This document shows, piece after piece, positions 1 to 8,075 of a DNA stretch of 64,000 nt. Below the pieces are notes generated by a model, which saw nothing but the letters and a program-made list of their open reading frames with translations, did not search any database and was not told the DNA's origin. This stretch comes from JAJDOD01 sp050299835 (GTDB taxonomy: Bacteria > Pseudomonadota > Alphaproteobacteria > Rhodobacterales > Rhodobacteraceae): positions 62,001-126,000 of the forward strand of contig JBNKWP010000006.1 in NCBI GenBank assembly GCA_050299835.1, in the 5' to 3' direction. Position numbers and translations under genes: made by a program. The number at the start of each line of letters is the position of its first letter. Positions within the stretch are counted from its first letter, which is position 1.

Positions 1-2
1 AA

Positions 3-173
3 CGGCTGCGGCAACGCGGGCTGGGGCGCAAGTTCTCGCTGGCTGAGCGTGAGTTCAAGCTGGGCCTGGAGGGTCTGCACCGCTTCGTCGAAGGCCAGCC
101 CTTGTCCAGGGTCCATATCTGCGCCCTTGCGGTGCTGGCTTTGGAGAGCGAGCCGGTGGATCCGCGGTTGTAG
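3..173 (+). CDS. C-terminal end of an unidentified protein (5' truncated by window edge)
   Basis: An open frame enters from the left edge and stops at a TAG at 171-173, giving 56 residues. The peptide is rich in Arg, Leu and Glu (it contains RKFSLAEREFKLGLEG), looks helical, and has the balanced composition of a real coding frame. No family can be named from this tail. The competing open frame that begins at 49 is rich in Cys, Trp and Ser and looks like a shadow. Confidence 0.45.
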   Translation, partial: RLRQRGLGRKFSLAEREFKLGLEGLHRFVEGQPLSRVHICALAVLALESEPVDPRL

Positions 174-346
174 AAGGGGTGCGGGGCGGTCCGGAGTGGT
201 CTTTTGCTGCAATCTTGATCAACGGCGGAAATACGGACAATGCGGTCGAGCGTTACCCGTGCCCTATGTCGCGTTGTGGACCGGGCTTTCAGTTCCGTGC
301 AATAATCCAGTTGCTGGCCGAGAACGCCCCCGAAGCGAAAGCACCA

Positions 347-751
347 ATGCGGTACTCAACCACCTGTCACTGCGGTGCGGTAACAATCGAGTTGTACCGC
401 CCGATCCGCAAACTCACGCAGTGCAATTGTTCAATTTGCCGGCGGTATGGAGCATTGTGGGCATACCAGCAGAGGAAGGCCATCCGCGTTTCCGACGACC
501 AGAACGCTCTCAAGAGCTACCGCTGGGGCAAGGGCAAACTGGAGTTTTTCCACTGCAATATTTGCGGATGCATAACTCACTATGACCGTGCGGACCGCCG
601 CAGAGACGGTACAGAGATGAGCGCGGTCAACATGCGGAACATAAACGAACCCGCTCGTATTGCCCACTTGCCCATTCGCTTGCTGGACGGAGCCGGGACT
701 TGGAAGGTTCTCGCAGAACGGGCCGAGCCAGGTTTGCTGATGTCACCGTGA
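347..751 (+). CDS. GFA/CENP-V family zinc-binding protein
   Basis: A 134-residue protein with the cysteine pattern of the GFA (glutathione-dependent formaldehyde-activating enzyme-like, CENP-V fold) family: CHCG near residue 7, CNCSIC near residue 27, and CNICG near residue 71. These cysteines bind zinc in the family. The length is typical of the single-domain members. I chose the ATG at 347 because the CHCG motif starts seven residues later, as in homologues; the upstream in-frame ATG at 179 would add 56 residues without family character. Despite the family name most members are not proven to act on formaldehyde, so the substrate is unknown. It stands alone between an unrelated truncated gene and a convergent regulator. 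Confidence 0.8.
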   Translation: MRYSTTCHCGAVTIELYRPIRKLTQCNCSICRRYGALWAYQQRKAIRVSDDQNALKSYRWGKGKLEFFHCNICGCITHYDRADRRRDGTEMSAVNMRNINEPARIAHLPIRLLDGAGTWKVLAERAEPGLLMSP

Positions 752-893
752 GGCTCGAAGGTTGCTTCGGGCTCAAAGCTGCCGTTCGCTGTCCTTGCAG
801 CGTGGCAGAAGAGTCCCAAGGTCCAATGTGCGGACGGAGCGGACTTTGGTCACCACATCCAACGCGGTCCGCGGTGTGCCACCGATATACTGT

Positions 894-1892
894 TCATGCC
901 ATCCTTGGAGGACCATGGACTGGTCGGTCCACAGTTAGCAAAAGTGAAAGCAGACCGGGCTGATCGTGCGTGCCTGTTTTCTCAAACATTCTACGCAGAT
1001 GCGTCTTTACCGTGTTCACGCTGACATCCATCGTTTGGGCAACGGATTGAATGTCATTTCCATTAATAAGCATCTCAGCGACAAGTTTCTGTGTTGGCGA
1101 AAGCCCGAAAGTTTTTGCGGCGTCCTCAATTCGCTCACTCAGATTTCTGGCGACGTCAAACGCAATAACCAGTTCGTCCCCCTCAACAAACACCCAACAA
1201 TACAACGGGCGCGAGAAGTAATCGGTTCCCAGCGCGACCGGGCGGAGATCGATGTTCTTTGCGCTTGGCGGAAGACCAGTTGCCATACGCTTGAGTTTGT
1301 CCTCGATATCCGCTTGTAGCGCCGGGTCACGACCCGCCTTCGCGGCATGAACTTTTCTGCCGCGTACTATTAGGCCTTCGTAGTCTGCGAGTACGGATTT
1401 TGCTGCCTCGCTCATCCGAGAAATCGTCCCATCCTTGAAGAGACGGATCTGAGCGACGTCTTCCCGCATCAAGGCAGGCGCAATGATCACCATACACGCG
1501 ATTTTCCACGCATCATCGATTTTGTGAAGTATTTTCAGTTCTTTCTGATCGGTCTGCGTATAAAATTTCGGATCATTCCTTTTGAGGCCTTGATCATAAT
1601 AGACCCACGCCATTTCGCGAGAGACACAAATCTGAACATTTCGTCGATCAAGAAATTCGCGCGAATCGAAATTACTCGGTCGTTGGACCATGGCCTGAGA
1701 GTACCCTGCGTGAACGGCCTCCCAACCGACATGGATGATCGTGCCTGTTTGAGGGCCGGACCAAAGCCTGCGCGCCTGCTCCGTCTGGAGCCAATGAAAG
1801 GACATTCCATCCAGGTCGTTTCGGTAATACGCCGCACTTTCCGCGTTAATGACGTCCATGATCGCCTGTTCATCTGAATGATCCGAGGTCAT
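894..1892 (-). CDS. LuxR-family regulator with N-terminal SnoaL/NTF2-like domain
   Basis: This 332-residue protein ends in a LuxR/GerE-type helix-turn-helix (about residues 262-322), with the recognisable core LSPTQKLVAEMLINGND and a second helix around VSVNTVKTHLRRMFEKTG. Residues 1-130 resemble a SnoaL/NTF2-like fold (MDVINAESAAYYRNDLDG, then a WKIA strand), a cone-shaped pocket that often binds small molecules. The middle, about 140-255, looks like a linker or PAS-like sensor. I infer a one-component transcription factor that senses a ligand. No target gene can be assigned: the neighbours on both sides are unrelated. Base composition here is more A+T-rich than in the downstream operons, which could reflect transfer. 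Confidence 0.75.
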   Translation of the reverse strand: MTSDHSDEQAIMDVINAESAAYYRNDLDGMSFHWLQTEQARRLWSGPQTGTIIHVGWEAVHAGYSQAMVQRPSNFDSREFLDRRNVQICVSREMAWVYYDQGLKRNDPKFYTQTDQKELKILHKIDDAWKIACMVIIAPALMREDVAQIRLFKDGTISRMSEAAKSVLADYEGLIVRGRKVHAAKAGRDPALQADIEDKLKRMATGLPPSAKNIDLRPVALGTDYFSRPLYCWVFVEGDELVIAFDVARNLSERIEDAAKTFGLSPTQKLVAEMLINGNDIQSVAQTMDVSVNTVKTHLRRMFEKTGTHDQPGLLSLLLTVDRPVHGPPRMA

Positions 1893-1927
1893 TCTATCAC
1901 ATTCTCTGCCTTGCTAACCTTTGTCTA

Positions 1928-2110
1928 CTATGCGGGAAGTCGAGCTACTAACTTGGACGGCTTGGCCGATCTCAGCCGCTTTACGGCTCTGCGGATACGA
2001 TCAATCTGAATTCCTAGTACGTCCGAAGCTGGAGAAAAAGCATTGTCCGGGTCGAAAGCCGGTTGATTTTCTTCCAGTAGATTGGAAGCGATGAGTGAGG
2101 TGAAATCCAT
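1928..2110 (-). CDS. small protein of unknown function (60 aa)
   Basis: A 60-codon frame starts at an ATG preceded by a very good ribosome binding site (GAAGGAG, about seven bases upstream), which is the main reason to accept it. The product begins MDFTSLIASNLLEENQPAF and ends in a basic stretch with many Arg and Lys residues (IDRIRRAVKRLRSAKPSK). There is no signal peptide or membrane segment. It lies 35 bp upstream of the LuxR-type regulator on the same strand and may be co-transcribed with it. I do not recognise a family. Confidence 0.5.
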   Translation of the reverse strand: MDFTSLIASNLLEENQPAFDPDNAFSPASDVLGIQIDRIRRAVKRLRSAKPSKLVARLPA

Positions 2111-2291
2111 TCTAAGACTCCTTCAGTTCGTACGGGGAGCCTGACATATCTTTCTTGGGTTACTTGTCATCCGCGCGAATGACACGACGCGGAAATTTGG
2201 ACGCCATGTCGCCAAGGGGCGAGAAGGGCTCAAACCAGACTTTCCCCACGCCAGCAAACTCGATGCCCCCCAAAAACCAATCACCGCTCCC

Positions 2292-3035
2292 TCACCGCAA
2301 CTCCACGTCCGCCACCATCGCCAGCACCTCTTCGGCGTTCGAGCCGTTGATCGGCTGGCAGACGGCGTGGGTGATCTGGGGGTAGAGGCCCAGAAGCTTG
2401 ATGCGGCGGCCGTAGAAGCGGACCTTGCAGCCGTTTTCCTCGGACACGAAGGCGCCTGCCAGTTCGCCGGGGTAGTGCGGTTGCAGATAGCGGATATAGG
2501 AGACCACATCGAGGTAGACGCTGTCGCGGATGCGGAATTCGACGGAGTCGAACTGTGCCTCGCAGGGGTAGCGTTCGCAGGCGTAGACCACCAGTTCGCC
2601 GGGGCGGTCTTCGATGCCGTTGGGCTGGCTGAAGATCAGGACATCGGTGCGTGAAAATGTGTTGATGGCGACCGCGTCATAGGTGAAGCGGGCGGCCAGC
2701 GGGATGGCGTTGAAAAGAAGCTGGAAACCCAGGAACAGGGTAAAGACGCCGATGCCGAAAATGGCCGCCGCGCCGCGCGACCGGCTGTAGGTGCCGTCCT
2801 TGTGCGAGAACCGGTGGAACAGGCGTTTCGCGACAGTCCAGTATTTGAGGAACGGCCAGCGGAAGACGCGCCAGATTGGGCGCAGGTACCTGCTCCACAG
2901 GATCGAGCCGGTGCCGATGGCGTCCCCGGCTTTGGTCAGGGGGGTCTGGCGGGCGGCCTTTTTCTTCGCCTCGCCCCGGCGTTCTTCCTCCCGCAGAAGG
3001 TCCTTGGCGCGCTGGACGGGATCGTCGTCACTCAT
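2292..3035 (-). CDS. membrane-anchored protein of unknown function, third gene of the Clp-like operon
   Basis: A 247-residue protein with a charged N-terminus (residues 1-30, rich in Lys, Glu and Arg), one clear hydrophobic segment at about 90-115 (AAAIFGIGVFTLFLGFQLLF), and a C-terminal domain of about 130 residues. That domain carries two well-spaced cysteine pairs (CERYPC, and Cys in NGCKVRF and HAVCQP) and may be extracytoplasmic. It begins six bases after the stop of the Clp-like ATPase gene, so the two are almost certainly co-transcribed. A plausible role is membrane anchor or extracytoplasmic partner of the ATPase machine. That is inference from context only; no family is recognised. 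Confidence 0.75.
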   Translation of the reverse strand: MSDDDPVQRAKDLLREEERRGEAKKKAARQTPLTKAGDAIGTGSILWSRYLRPIWRVFRWPFLKYWTVAKRLFHRFSHKDGTYSRSRGAAAIFGIGVFTLFLGFQLLFNAIPLAARFTYDAVAINTFSRTDVLIFSQPNGIEDRPGELVVYACERYPCEAQFDSVEFRIRDSVYLDVVSYIRYLQPHYPGELAGAFVSEENGCKVRFYGRRIKLLGLYPQITHAVCQPINGSNAEEVLAMVADVELR

Positions 3036-3041
3036 CGCAGG

Positions 3042-5195
3042 TCACGCGGCGTCGGTGGTGAGTTCGACCACCCCGCCAGCGGGGCCTTCGGCATAGGTCA
3101 CGATCAGGCGTTCGACGTTGCCGGGTTCGGACAGAAGCTTGCGGGCGATCTGGGGATAGACCTCGGACGCGAAGAAGCCGGGGATGCCGCGCGCGCCGTG
3201 GACCGGGTTATAGCGTTCGCGGCAGACGGCGGCGATGTTCACGGCGTCCATATGGATGGTGACGGAGTTGCCGCCGCTGGCGATCCGCTGGTTGACCTTG
3301 CGCAACTCGCGCTCGGCGATGCGTTCGATCAGCGACAATGGCAGGCTGTTGAAGCCGATGATGTTCTGCCGCCCGTTGAAACGGTTGAGGAACTCGGGCC
3401 GGAACGTGTCTTCCAGGTCGTCCATCGTGGCGGCCATCGCCTCGTCATAGTTCATCTCGTCATTCAGAAAATGGGCCTGACCGATATTGGTGGTCATCAG
3501 GATGACGCAATCGGCGAAGGAGACCGTCAGGCCCCGGTTGTCGGTCAGCCGCCCGTCATCGAGGACCTGCAGGAACACGTTGAAGACGTCCGGGTGCGCC
3601 TTTTCGACCTCGTCGAAAAGGATGATGGAATGCGGGTTGCGGCGGACCGAGTTGGTCAGGATGCCGCCCGCTTCATAGCCTTCGTAACCGGGGGGCGCGC
3701 CGATCAGCTTCGCCATCGCGTGCTTTTCCATGTATTCCGACATGTCGAAGCGCAGCATGGCCTTTTCGCTGTCCTTCAGCGCGAAAGACAGCGCCTTGGC
3801 GATCTCCGTCTTGCCGACGCCGGAGGGGCCGCAGAACATGAACGAGCCTTGCGGCTTGTCGGGCTCCTTGAGGCCGACATGGGCCATCATCACCGCGCCC
3901 ACCAGCTTGTCGACCGCATGGTCCTGCCCGTAGACGCGGTCTTTCAGCACCTTGTCGAGGTTCAGAAGCTTGGCCCGCGTGTCCTGGTTCAGCTTGTCGG
4001 CGGGGATGCCGGAGATGGCGGAGAATTCATCCGTTACCGCTTTCGGGTTCAGTTCCAGCCCCTCGTTGATCTTCGCGGCCATATCGGCGAAGGCGGCGGC
4101 GTTGTCGGCGATGGCGGTCGTCACCTTGCGGATCTCGGCGTTGATCCTTGCTTCTTCCTTGCTGCCGAAACCGGACTGGCCGAGCCTTGCCGAGAAGGTC
4201 GTGCGTTCTTCGGGTTCGGGCGGTTTGTCTTCCTGACGCTGGCGTTCCTGCATCAGTTCATCTTCCAGTGCGAGCAGCAGTTCTTCGCCGGATTTCTGTG
4301 CCTCGTGGAGCGATGAGAGCTTGCCGAGTTCGGTGCGCCATGCCGCGTCGGCCTCGTCGAACTGCGCCTTGAGTGCGGCATCCTCCGGCTGCGCTTCCAC
4401 GGCGAGGCGCAGGTGTTCCAGATGCGGCGGTTCGGCGTGGTAGCGCTGGCGATAGGCGGTCAGCGCCCGGTCGAGCAGGTTCAGCGTGCGTTCGGGCTGA
4501 GCACGGCTGAGGCTCATGTCGCTGAGGACATATTTGCTGGTCAGTTCGATGGCGGTGTCGATTGCCTCGGCTGAGATCGGGATGCGGTGATGGGCGATGA
4601 GGGATTTCGCGCCCTCATCGGCAATCTCGCGCAGCGCGTCGGGTGCCGGTTCGCGCACATCCATCATGGTGAAGAATTCGCGCATGTTGGAATGCGCTTT
4701 CAGGATGACTTCGAGGTCCTCGTCGCGGGCCTCAAGAATGCTCTGATAGCGGCCGTTATGCACATCGCGCATGATCGCGTTGATCAGATGCGTCGCGCCA
4801 TTGTTGCGGGCCGCGTCGATGAAGTCGCGGATATCGTCGATGACAAGCACGCTGCTGGCGCTGCGGATCAGGGTGCGGCGAAGGCGGGTGAACGCGTCGG
4901 ATATGGTCGAGTGGACGCCGGAGGAAAACAGCCCGTCGGTGTCGAGCCAGAACAGGCGCTTGGAGATGATGTCGAACGGCAGCGACGCGTCTTCCTTGGC
5001 CGCCTGCAGCCCGTAACAGATCGACGAGCAGCCGACGCCGCCCGGACCCACCAGAAGCACGTTCTGGGCATGGCGGCGCATGAGGATCGCGCTCATCTGC
5101 TTGAGTTCCATTTCCCGCCCGACCAGCCGGAAACCGGGCCGTGCCGCAAGAATGTCGCTTCCGCGAATAAGGTAATCCCTGACCTGATCCGGCAT
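3042..5195 (-). CDS. Clp/Hsp100-like double AAA+ ATPase with degenerate first ATPase site
   Basis: A 717-residue AAA+ protein. The second module is an intact ClpA/B D2-type ATPase: Walker A GPSGVGKT at 456-463, pore loop GYEGYEAGG at 503-511, Walker B ILFDEV at 525-530, sensor TTNIG near 568, arginine finger in RPEFLNR (Arg605), and GAR at sensor 2. The first module (residues about 20-190) has a broken Walker A, GPGGVGCSS at 50-58, with Cys56 where lysine is required, Walker B VLVIDD at 116-121, and no ERRFQ-type arginine finger. It therefore probably binds or hydrolyses ATP poorly. A coiled-coil-like linker (about 270-330) separates the modules. The usual Clp N-domain is absent and I see no IGL/IGF-type ClpP-docking loop. 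I infer an unfoldase or remodelling motor serving the flanking coiled-coil and membrane proteins. Confidence 0.85.
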   Translation of the reverse strand: MPDQVRDYLIRGSDILAARPGFRLVGREMELKQMSAILMRRHAQNVLLVGPGGVGCSSICYGLQAAKEDASLPFDIISKRLFWLDTDGLFSSGVHSTISDAFTRLRRTLIRSASSVLVIDDIRDFIDAARNNGATHLINAIMRDVHNGRYQSILEARDEDLEVILKAHSNMREFFTMMDVREPAPDALREIADEGAKSLIAHHRIPISAEAIDTAIELTSKYVLSDMSLSRAQPERTLNLLDRALTAYRQRYHAEPPHLEHLRLAVEAQPEDAALKAQFDEADAAWRTELGKLSSLHEAQKSGEELLLALEDELMQERQRQEDKPPEPEERTTFSARLGQSGFGSKEEARINAEIRKVTTAIADNAAAFADMAAKINEGLELNPKAVTDEFSAISGIPADKLNQDTRAKLLNLDKVLKDRVYGQDHAVDKLVGAVMMAHVGLKEPDKPQGSFMFCGPSGVGKTEIAKALSFALKDSEKAMLRFDMSEYMEKHAMAKLIGAPPGYEGYEAGGILTNSVRRNPHSIILFDEVEKAHPDVFNVFLQVLDDGRLTDNRGLTVSFADCVILMTTNIGQAHFLNDEMNYDEAMAATMDDLEDTFRPEFLNRFNGRQNIIGFNSLPLSLIERIAERELRKVNQRIASGGNSVTIHMDAVNIAAVCRERYNPVHGARGIPGFFASEVYPQIARKLLSEPGNVERLIVTYAEGPAGGVVELTTDAA

Positions 5196-5204
5196 CAGCG
5201 CCCC

Positions 5205-6905
5205 CTATTTCTTCCCCAGTCCGAAGGGGTTGGGCGGGCCGTCATCTTCTTTTTCCGGGGCTTCGGGGGAACGGGAAACGCCGCCCTTGCCGCCGGTGAC
5301 GTCGGCCGCCACGTCGAGGGATTCCTTGACCGCCGCCTGCGTGTCCGCCGTCTGCTGTTCCAGTTCGCTGAGAAGGGCGCGGGTTTCGGTCAGGCCTTCG
5401 CGGGTGATGCTGGTCGCGGTGCGGATGGTTTCGCCGTATTCGGAAAGCTGGGACAGAGCGTTCGACAGATCGGCGTTCATCTCCTTGGTGCCAAGTGCGA
5501 CGCGAATGACCTCGCGCTGGCTGAGATCGCTGGTGGTGCGGTTCATCCGTTCAAGCGAGATCTTGGCGGCTTCGGAGGATTCTCCCAAAGCGGCCGCAGA
5601 GACCGCCTGCAACACCGTGCTGAGTTGGTCGGCCACGCCCGCCACGCCGGAGGTGTGGAGCGCGCGGGTCTTGGACACCTGCTGTTCGTTGGCTTCGCGC
5701 ATCGAATGGATGCGGTGGCCTGATGCGGTGAGTTCGGCCAGAACGGCGGTCGTGTCCACGCTGGAACGGCCAAGCGACGAGATATGGCCGTTGATGTCGC
5801 GTTCCAGCCGTTCCTGGTTCAGCTTGTCGAGGTCGCTGCCAGCGGCTTCGATCGCGGCCTTGATGTCCTTGCGGCGGCTCTCATTCGCCTCATCCGCGCC
5901 TTTGATGGCGTCGTTCAGGATCGCGTACATGCCGCGCATAGTGAAGTTCGCTTCATCCAGATTGTCGATCTGGTCGTTCATGCCGGTGAAATGCGACAAC
6001 ACGCTGGAGACGCGTTCCTCGGTCGTGTTGATGAAGTTCTGCGCGCTTTCGACGAGGGCCACCTGCCGCTTCTGGTGGTCTTCGGAGCTGATATCGAGAA
6101 GTTCGCGCAGCTTTTCCTTTTCCTCGGCAAACTCGGCGAATTCGCTGGCGGTCTGCTGCGCCTCGTCCAGATCGGTGATCCGGTCGACGAGGCCCTTCAT
6201 CGCCTCGGTCTTCTCGGCGATCAGCAGATCGTTTTCGGCGATCTTTTCGCGCGACTCCGTCTTGATGCCGCCCAGCCCGAAAAAGGATTTGTCGCCCTCA
6301 AGCCGGGTATTCTCCATCCGCAGGTGGCGCATGCGGGTTTCGATTTCGTTCAGTTCCTTGGTCAGTTCGGCCTTCTCGGCCTTGCGTTCCTCGGCTTCCT
6401 CGCGTTCGCGCAGCAGTTCCTTGAAGACGTCGAAGGTGATGCCGTTCATCCGCAACGTATAGACCGCATCGACGATGTCGGTGAGCGGCGAAATCTGGTC
6501 TTCGAAGGTGATGAGCGCGGTGTTGATATCTTCGAAGACGTTCTTCAGTTCGGCAAAGGCTTCGGTATCGGTCAGCGCGATGATCTCCTGCGCCATCCGC
6601 TTGCGTTCGAATTGCAGAAATTCCTTGAACTCGTTGAAGGCGTTGATCGCGTCGCGGGCGCTTTCGCGGTTGTCGGCGAAGGTCAGCGCCTCGGTCACCG
6701 CTTTCAGCTTTTCCTCCGGCGAGCGGCTGTCATCCAGCATCACTTCGTAGAAAGGGTTGCTTTCGATCTTGGCGAAACGCGACTGCTCCGTCTGCGTCTC
6801 CGTCGTCGCCTGCGTCTCGGTGGATCGGGCCTCCCGTGCATGGGCTGCAATGAATTCCTTGGCGGAGGTGATCTTCTTCTGTTGGGGTTTTGCGGCTTCT
6901 GACAT
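5205..6905 (-). CDS. large coiled-coil protein of unknown function, first gene of the Clp-like operon
   Basis: A 566-residue, highly acidic and hydrophilic protein with no signal peptide and no membrane segment. Long heptad-rich coiled coils run from about 155 to 290 (EREEAEERKAEKAELTKE and following) and again from about 330 to 540. The last 40 residues are disordered and rich in Pro, Gly and Asp, ending NPFGLGKK. It lies nine bases upstream of the Clp-like ATPase gene and is the promoter-proximal gene of the three-gene operon. It could be the substrate, adaptor or polymer that the ATPase remodels; chemoreceptor signalling domains and TelA-like proteins share a similar appearance, but I see no diagnostic motif of either. 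Confidence 0.75.
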   Translation of the reverse strand: MSEAAKPQQKKITSAKEFIAAHAREARSTETQATTETQTEQSRFAKIESNPFYEVMLDDSRSPEEKLKAVTEALTFADNRESARDAINAFNEFKEFLQFERKRMAQEIIALTDTEAFAELKNVFEDINTALITFEDQISPLTDIVDAVYTLRMNGITFDVFKELLREREEAEERKAEKAELTKELNEIETRMRHLRMENTRLEGDKSFFGLGGIKTESREKIAENDLLIAEKTEAMKGLVDRITDLDEAQQTASEFAEFAEEKEKLRELLDISSEDHQKRQVALVESAQNFINTTEERVSSVLSHFTGMNDQIDNLDEANFTMRGMYAILNDAIKGADEANESRRKDIKAAIEAAGSDLDKLNQERLERDINGHISSLGRSSVDTTAVLAELTASGHRIHSMREANEQQVSKTRALHTSGVAGVADQLSTVLQAVSAAALGESSEAAKISLERMNRTTSDLSQREVIRVALGTKEMNADLSNALSQLSEYGETIRTATSITREGLTETRALLSELEQQTADTQAAVKESLDVAADVTGGKGGVSRSPEAPEKEDDGPPNPFGLGKK

Positions 6906-7077
6906 GGGTCCAACGCGTTTTTTGCAAAGAGGTAGGGGCTAACAACACCGTATCCTTGTCGAAAGTGTGAACATTTCAAGCCCTTTCGGACGGGTGCCGT
7001 CCGGCAATGTGATGCAATTCAAACAGATACGGGGCGACCTGGTCCTTTGGTTGCGACCAGCATCCATCGATTGCGGA

Positions 7078-7965
7078 TCAGGGCCATTCGTAGCTTTGGC
7101 GCGGTTCCGACGCGCCTGCGGACAGGCCCTTATGGAACAGCTTGCGATAGGCGCCGGGCGAATTTCCGACCATGCGGGCGAAGAACTGGTTGAACTGCGC
7201 TGCCGACGAGAACCCCAGAAGCCCCGCCACCTGCTGGATCGAACTCGACGCGCCCTCCAGCAGCAGCCGCGCTTCCAGCGCCACCCGACGGTCGACCACT
7301 TCTTTCGGGCCGCAACCCCTGATCCGGCGACAGATATCGCCCAGCCTGTCGCGCGACACGCCAAGCGCCCGCGCGTAGTCGTTGACCGTCCACCTTTCCC
7401 GGAAATGAGCTTCGACAAGGGCACCGAAATCGGTGAAAAGCCGGTTCGATGGCGACAGTCCCTGGGTGGTGTCGGTCCGGTCCTGCTCGGCCCGGTAAAG
7501 CTCGACGAGAATGATCCTCAGATAGGCCTCGACCATCGCGCGGGCCGAGGGCTGGCGTGAATTGGCCTCCTGATGGACCGCCGCAAAGGCCAGCCCCAGC
7601 GTCCCGGACAACGCCCCGCCGCGCGCGACCGGCACCGTGATGGCGCGCCGTGCCGTCTCCAGCAGGTTCTGGGAGACGGGCATGTGCCCGGCCGCGCTCG
7701 CCAGCGCCGCCGGACCCAGCGTGACGTGGATGCCTTCCGCGCCGGCCAGAAAGGTTGCGCGCGCGGCGGCGGACCAGGGCCGCCAGACCAGCGCCGGGCC
7801 GCGAATTTCTTCATCGTCGCCGGAGAACCGAGCCACTCCGGCCTTCAGGAACAGTGCCAGCCAGCAGGGGTCGGGCAGCGCCTCCGACAGGCCGAAGACA
7901 TGCGGTCGCAGCCCGCCGCCGATTGCGCCGGATCGGACCTCTCCCGGGCTGCCTCTCTGCTTCAT
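7078..7965 (-). CDS. AraC-family transcriptional regulator
   Basis: A 295-residue protein. Its C-terminal 100 residues form the double helix-turn-helix of the AraC/XylS family: WTVNDYARALGVSRDRLGDI, then the second unit IQQVAGLLGFSSAAQFNQFF and the PGAYRK end motif. The N-terminal 150 residues resemble a cupin-type effector-binding domain (as in PobR/HpaA-like regulators). It is divergent from the aldehyde dehydrogenase at 8076, with a 110-bp gap that holds a pair of TGGCA-type direct repeats. I infer that it controls the aldehyde dehydrogenase and the ABC importer downstream in response to an aromatic or related ligand. Confidence 0.85.
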   Translation of the reverse strand: MKQRGSPGEVRSGAIGGGLRPHVFGLSEALPDPCWLALFLKAGVARFSGDDEEIRGPALVWRPWSAAARATFLAGAEGIHVTLGPAALASAAGHMPVSQNLLETARRAITVPVARGGALSGTLGLAFAAVHQEANSRQPSARAMVEAYLRIILVELYRAEQDRTDTTQGLSPSNRLFTDFGALVEAHFRERWTVNDYARALGVSRDRLGDICRRIRGCGPKEVVDRRVALEARLLLEGASSSIQQVAGLLGFSSAAQFNQFFARMVGNSPGAYRKLFHKGLSAGASEPRQSYEWP

Positions 7966-7982
7966 GTTCGAATTTTTCCCTC

Positions 7983-8022
7983 AAAACATAAATACTTTGC
8001 CACAAAACGATATTTACTGCCA
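7983..8022. promoter_or_regulatory. candidate AraC-type operator (two direct repeats, 20-bp period)
   Basis: Two tandem copies of AAAAC-N9/10-TGCCA lie at 7983-8002 and 8004-8022. On the other strand each reads TGGCA-N9/10-GTTTT. The TGCCA ends are exactly 20 bp apart, two helical turns, as expected for the two half-sites of an AraC dimer. They sit in the gap between the divergent araC-type gene and the aldehyde dehydrogenase. Confidence 0.5.
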
Positions 8023-8075
8023 GTCATTTTGCCCTTCTTCTGAGAAGACAAGGCAGTCAGCAAAGGGAGGAGCGG

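Noticed and set aside
6987..7003. Seven-bp hairpin in the gap between the coiled-coil gene and the AraC-type gene
   Set aside because: The stem is short, there is no U-run on either strand, and it lies about 75 bases from the nearest gene end, so a terminator call is not supported.
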